This document shows positions 62,311 to 64,000 of a stretch of DNA of 64,000 nt, piece by piece. Position numbers and translations under genes: made by a program. Origin of the DNA: Proteobacteria bacterium DTSAM18. GTDB taxonomy: Bacteria; Myxococcota_A; UBA796; GCA-2862545. Below the pieces are notes generated by a model, which worked only from the letters and a program-made list of their open reading frames with translations, ran no database searches and was not told the origin of the DNA. The first letter of the stretch is position 1. Each line of letters opens with the position of its first letter. Location of the stretch: positions 151,271 through 215,270 of the forward strand of contig JARACJ010000008.1 of NCBI GenBank assembly GCA_028767165.1, read 5' to 3'.

Positions 62311-62517
62311 ATGAGAGCCCTGTTCCTCACACTTCCCGCCATCCTCGCCCTGACCACCGGCTGTGCCGGCGAAGACTGCACCACCCCCGGCGGCAAGGTC
62401 ATCCCCCACGGAGAGAGCGCCCTCGACGACGAGGACTGCAACACCTGCACCTGCGACGACGGCGCGCTGTCCTGCACCGAGATGGCATGCCCCGACTCCG
62501 GCGACTCCGACACCTGA
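62311..62517 (+). CDS. Pacifastin-like small lipoprotein, Glu at P1
   Basis: A 68-residue protein. Signal MRALFLTLPAILALTTGC, lipobox Cys18. The mature 50 residues have six Cys (23, 43, 46, 48, 55, 60) in the order C-x19-CNTCTC-DDG-x3-CTEMAC. This matches the pacifastin light-chain pattern C-N-x-C-x-C-x2-3-G-x-C-T-x3-C, a serine-protease inhibitor fold known from locusts, though the first gap is longer. Between the last two Cys, where pacifastins keep the reactive bond, it reads T-E-M-A. A VWC-like fold is the alternative. It starts ATG 62311, 18 bp after the AgmX-like gene. Confidence 0.72.
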   Translation: MRALFLTLPAILALTTGCAGEDCTTPGGKVIPHGESALDDEDCNTCTCDDGALSCTEMACPDSGDSDT

Positions 62518-62590
62518 CGGGTTGCCGGACCCAAGCGCCGCTGCCCATCCCCAGCCCCCGACACACCCCCAGTTCCCTCCCGGAGAGATC

Positions 62591-62794
62591 ATGAGAGCCC
62601 TGCTCCTGTCCCTGACCCTCGCCCTCACCGCCTGCGACGCCCCCTGCACCCTGGGGGACGGCACCGAGCTCGAGAATGGCGAGTCCGCGCCCGCAGGCGA
62701 CGGCTGCAATACCTGCACCTGCGACAACGGCGAGCTGGCCTGCACGCTCATCGGGTGTGTGGACTCCGGGGACTCGGGGCAGGCCGAGGACTGA
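62591..62794 (+). CDS. Pacifastin-like small lipoprotein, Leu at P1
   Basis: A 67-residue paralogue of the 62311 product. Signal MRALLLSLTLALTAC, lipobox Cys15. Six Cys at 19, 39, 42, 44, 51 and 56 keep the same spacing, with CNTCTCDNG then CTLIGC. The Leu-Ile at the position of the pacifastin reactive bond is very like the Leu-Met of the locust chymotrypsin inhibitor SGPI-2 (recalled, not searched). Both genes open with GGAGA-x-CATGAGAGCC-type 5' ends, indicating recent duplication. An exported, lipid-anchored protease inhibitor is a reasonable hypothesis. Confidence 0.75.
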   Translation: MRALLLSLTLALTACDAPCTLGDGTELENGESAPAGDGCNTCTCDNGELACTLIGCVDSGDSGQAED

Positions 62795-62876
62795 AGGCAG
62801 GACAGCGCCGTGGGGCCGCTGCGCTGCGCGATCGTCCCTGTTCCCCCGACTTCCCGACTGCTGCCTGGACTGCCAC

Positions 62877-63467
62877 ATGAACGATGGAACGAAGAAGGCT
62901 GTCGTGGCCGCAACGACCATGCTCTTGCTCGCATGGCTGCTGACGCAGCGCCCTGAGCCCGATGAGGCTGCCACGCCGCAAGAAGGTCGGGTCGTAGAGC
63001 AGCCGGCGCGTCCCCTACGCACCGTCGAGCCCGCCCGGGCCGCTGCCGGGCCAGCCGCTGCCTTGCCGCCAAGCGATGGGCCAGCTGCCGAAGCGCCCCC
63101 GCCTGCGCCTTCCACGCCCGAAGACCTTCCCTTGTTCGGTCTCGACAACTTCGTCGAGGTCCAGAAGGCCTACCTGCAGGAACCGATGAAGGCATGTTTC
63201 GTCCACGCGCTTCGAGGTGGCTTCCTGGCGGACGAGGCTTCGTCACGCATCGTCCTACAGCTCGAACTGGCCCAGGGGCCCGAGTCCGCCTTTCTGGACA
63301 TACTCAATCCACCAGAGGACCTGCCCGTGGGCACCGAGGACCTCGTGACCTGCCTTCGCAACCAGCTAGGTCAGATCCGCTTCTCCCCCGCCTCCGAGCC
63401 CTTCGAGATGGACTGGCCGCTGATCTTCAGCGCGGAACCGGGAGGCGAGGACACCGGTGGGGAGTGA
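62877..63467 (+). CDS. Membrane-anchored AgmX/PglI-domain-like protein 2
   Basis: A 196-residue protein starting ATG 62877 (MNDGTKKAVVAATTMLLLAWLL, anchor helix), then a Pro/Ala linker and a C-terminal domain with VEVQKAYLQEPMKACFVHALRGGF, RIVLQLELAQGPESAFLDIL and DLVTCLRNQLGQIRF. Two Cys and the QGPESAF segment align with the 61690 product (RGPESAFFEV). The start is the first ATG after a 82-bp gap; an upstream in-frame extension is not membrane-like. Confidence 0.7.
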   Translation: MNDGTKKAVVAATTMLLLAWLLTQRPEPDEAATPQEGRVVEQPARPLRTVEPARAAAGPAAALPPSDGPAAEAPPPAPSTPEDLPLFGLDNFVEVQKAYLQEPMKACFVHALRGGFLADEASSRIVLQLELAQGPESAFLDILNPPEDLPVGTEDLVTCLRNQLGQIRFSPASEPFEMDWPLIFSAEPGGEDTGGE

Positions 63468-63487
63468 CCGGGACATACAGCGTTCCC

Positions 63488-63702
63488 GGAAGATGTCACA
63501 GCTTGCGGTCCGACCCCTGCTCCCTGCTCTCGACCCCTGCTCCCTGCTCTACTCTCGGAAGATGTCACAGCTTGCGGTCCGACCCCTGCTCCGACCCCTG
63601 CTCCTCTGCTCCCAGCGGAAGATGTCACAGCTTGCGGTCCGACCCCTGCTTTCGACCCCTGCTTTCGGGGAAGATGTCACAGCTTGCGGTCCGACCCCTG
63701 CT
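63488..63702 (+). repeat. Four-copy 34-bp intergenic repeat
   Basis: Four near-identical 34-bp units start at 63488, 63557, 63617 and 63669 (GGAAGATGTCACAGCTTGCG... ending CGACCCCTGCT). They are separated by 35, 26 and 18 bp made largely of extra CGACCCCTGCT words. It lies right after the AgmX-like gene 2. Not CRISPR: spacers are derived from the repeat and unequal. It may be a REP-like or transposase-associated repeat. Confidence 0.9.
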
Positions 63703-63775
63703 CCTCGCCCACGTCCCGGCGGCCTACATGTCGAACGAGCAAGTCACATGGTCACCACCTTTCAGATGACGAGTT

Positions 63776-63918
63776 CAGCCAGACTTGGCCTGGCGCACCA
63801 GAGGAACGGAGAAACAGAGAAAACGGAGAGAGCCCAGGGCTGAAAAACCCTCTGCTTTCTCCGTTTCTCTGTTTCTTGTATGTCGGAGCGGCGGCTGGCC
63901 ACGGCCAAGTCTGGTCTG
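63776..63918. repeat. 143-bp imperfect inverted repeat element
   Basis: Outer arms CCAGACTTGGCC (63779-63790) and GGCCAAGTCTGG (63903-63914) enclose a second arm pair: GAAACAGAGAAAACGGAG (63811) against CTCCGTTTCTCTGTTTC (63859). A small central hairpin is AGGGCTGAAAAACCCT. It is AT-richer than the surroundings. A MITE-like or structured RNA element is possible. 63919-64000 shows nothing further. Confidence 0.75.
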
Positions 63919-64000
63919 TGTTTGAGGCCCCGAGCCTGTCACAGAGATGAGCATGCACGAGTGGCCAGTCGCCCCCCTCCCTTTGGATAGGATGGGGGCA

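Noticed and set aside
63488..63702. CRISPR array
   Set aside because: Only four 34-bp repeats, spacers of 35, 26 and 18 bp composed of repeat sub-words, and no cas genes in the window.
63457..63843. Short plus-strand frames with repeated SQLAVRPLL
   Set aside because: They are translations of the 34-bp non-coding repeat, without ribosome sites or continuation.

Overview
The window is about 64 kb of very GC-rich bacterial DNA. Genes are packed tightly, start/stop codons often overlap, and many starts are GTG or TTG. Several traits point to Myxococcota or a related former deltaproteobacterial lineage: numerous small lipoproteins with Asp/Thr/Gly-rich spacers, two proteins resembling the AgmX/PglI C-terminal domain, a CDGVDNDGDG metal-binding-type motif, a radical SAM-DUF2344 fusion and a giant HEAT/coiled-coil protein. 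The phylum is an inference. No rRNA, tRNA, insertion sequence or CRISPR array was recognised.

Layout. 1-5,333 is the 5' part of a giant minus-strand protein that runs off the left edge. 5.6-37 kb is mostly conserved housekeeping: a radical SAM protein, glmS, coaD, two paralogous membrane proteins, a CinA-like protein, mutY, rnz, a JAB-DinG-like helicase, trmB, a DEAD-box RNA helicase, a LOG-family protein, pepP-like, asd, parC-parE and an unusual TPR-Clp AAA+ fusion. Convergent genes are often separated by strong hairpin terminators.

37.0-47.1 kb is the most notable region: a compact minus-strand operon for a microviridin-type graspetide (omega-ester/amide RiPP). Its 60-residue precursor has a PFF-x-RF leader motif and a TxKYPSD core. 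Four ATP-grasp macrocyclase-type ligases follow, then a HlyD-type adaptor and two ABC exporters, one carrying an intact C39 peptidase triad. The expected sequence of events is ligase binding to the leader, installation of side-chain esters and amides on the core, then leader removal and export. Four ligases for one short precursor is twice the classical two-ligase microviridin set, and they sort by motif into two alternating pairs.

47.3-53.9 kb holds a LysR regulator divergent from a DJ-1/PfpI lipoprotein, a complete EF-P beta-lysylation set (epmB, efp, epmA), a degenerate PurF-like protein and a methyltransferase. 53.9-55.8 kb holds a YD-repeat-like lipoprotein flanked on both sides by palindromic intergenic repeats. 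55.8-63.5 kb holds an Uup-type ABC-F ATPase, two tandem secreted paralogues, a GshB-like ligase and a set of exported proteins, among them two tiny lipoproteins with a six-cysteine pattern matching the pacifastin protease-inhibitor fold. The last 530 bp are non-coding: a four-copy 34-bp repeat and a large imperfect inverted repeat.

Starts were chosen from Shine-Dalgarno sites, overlaps with the preceding gene and expected family N-termini. All family assignments come from reading motifs, not from database searches.
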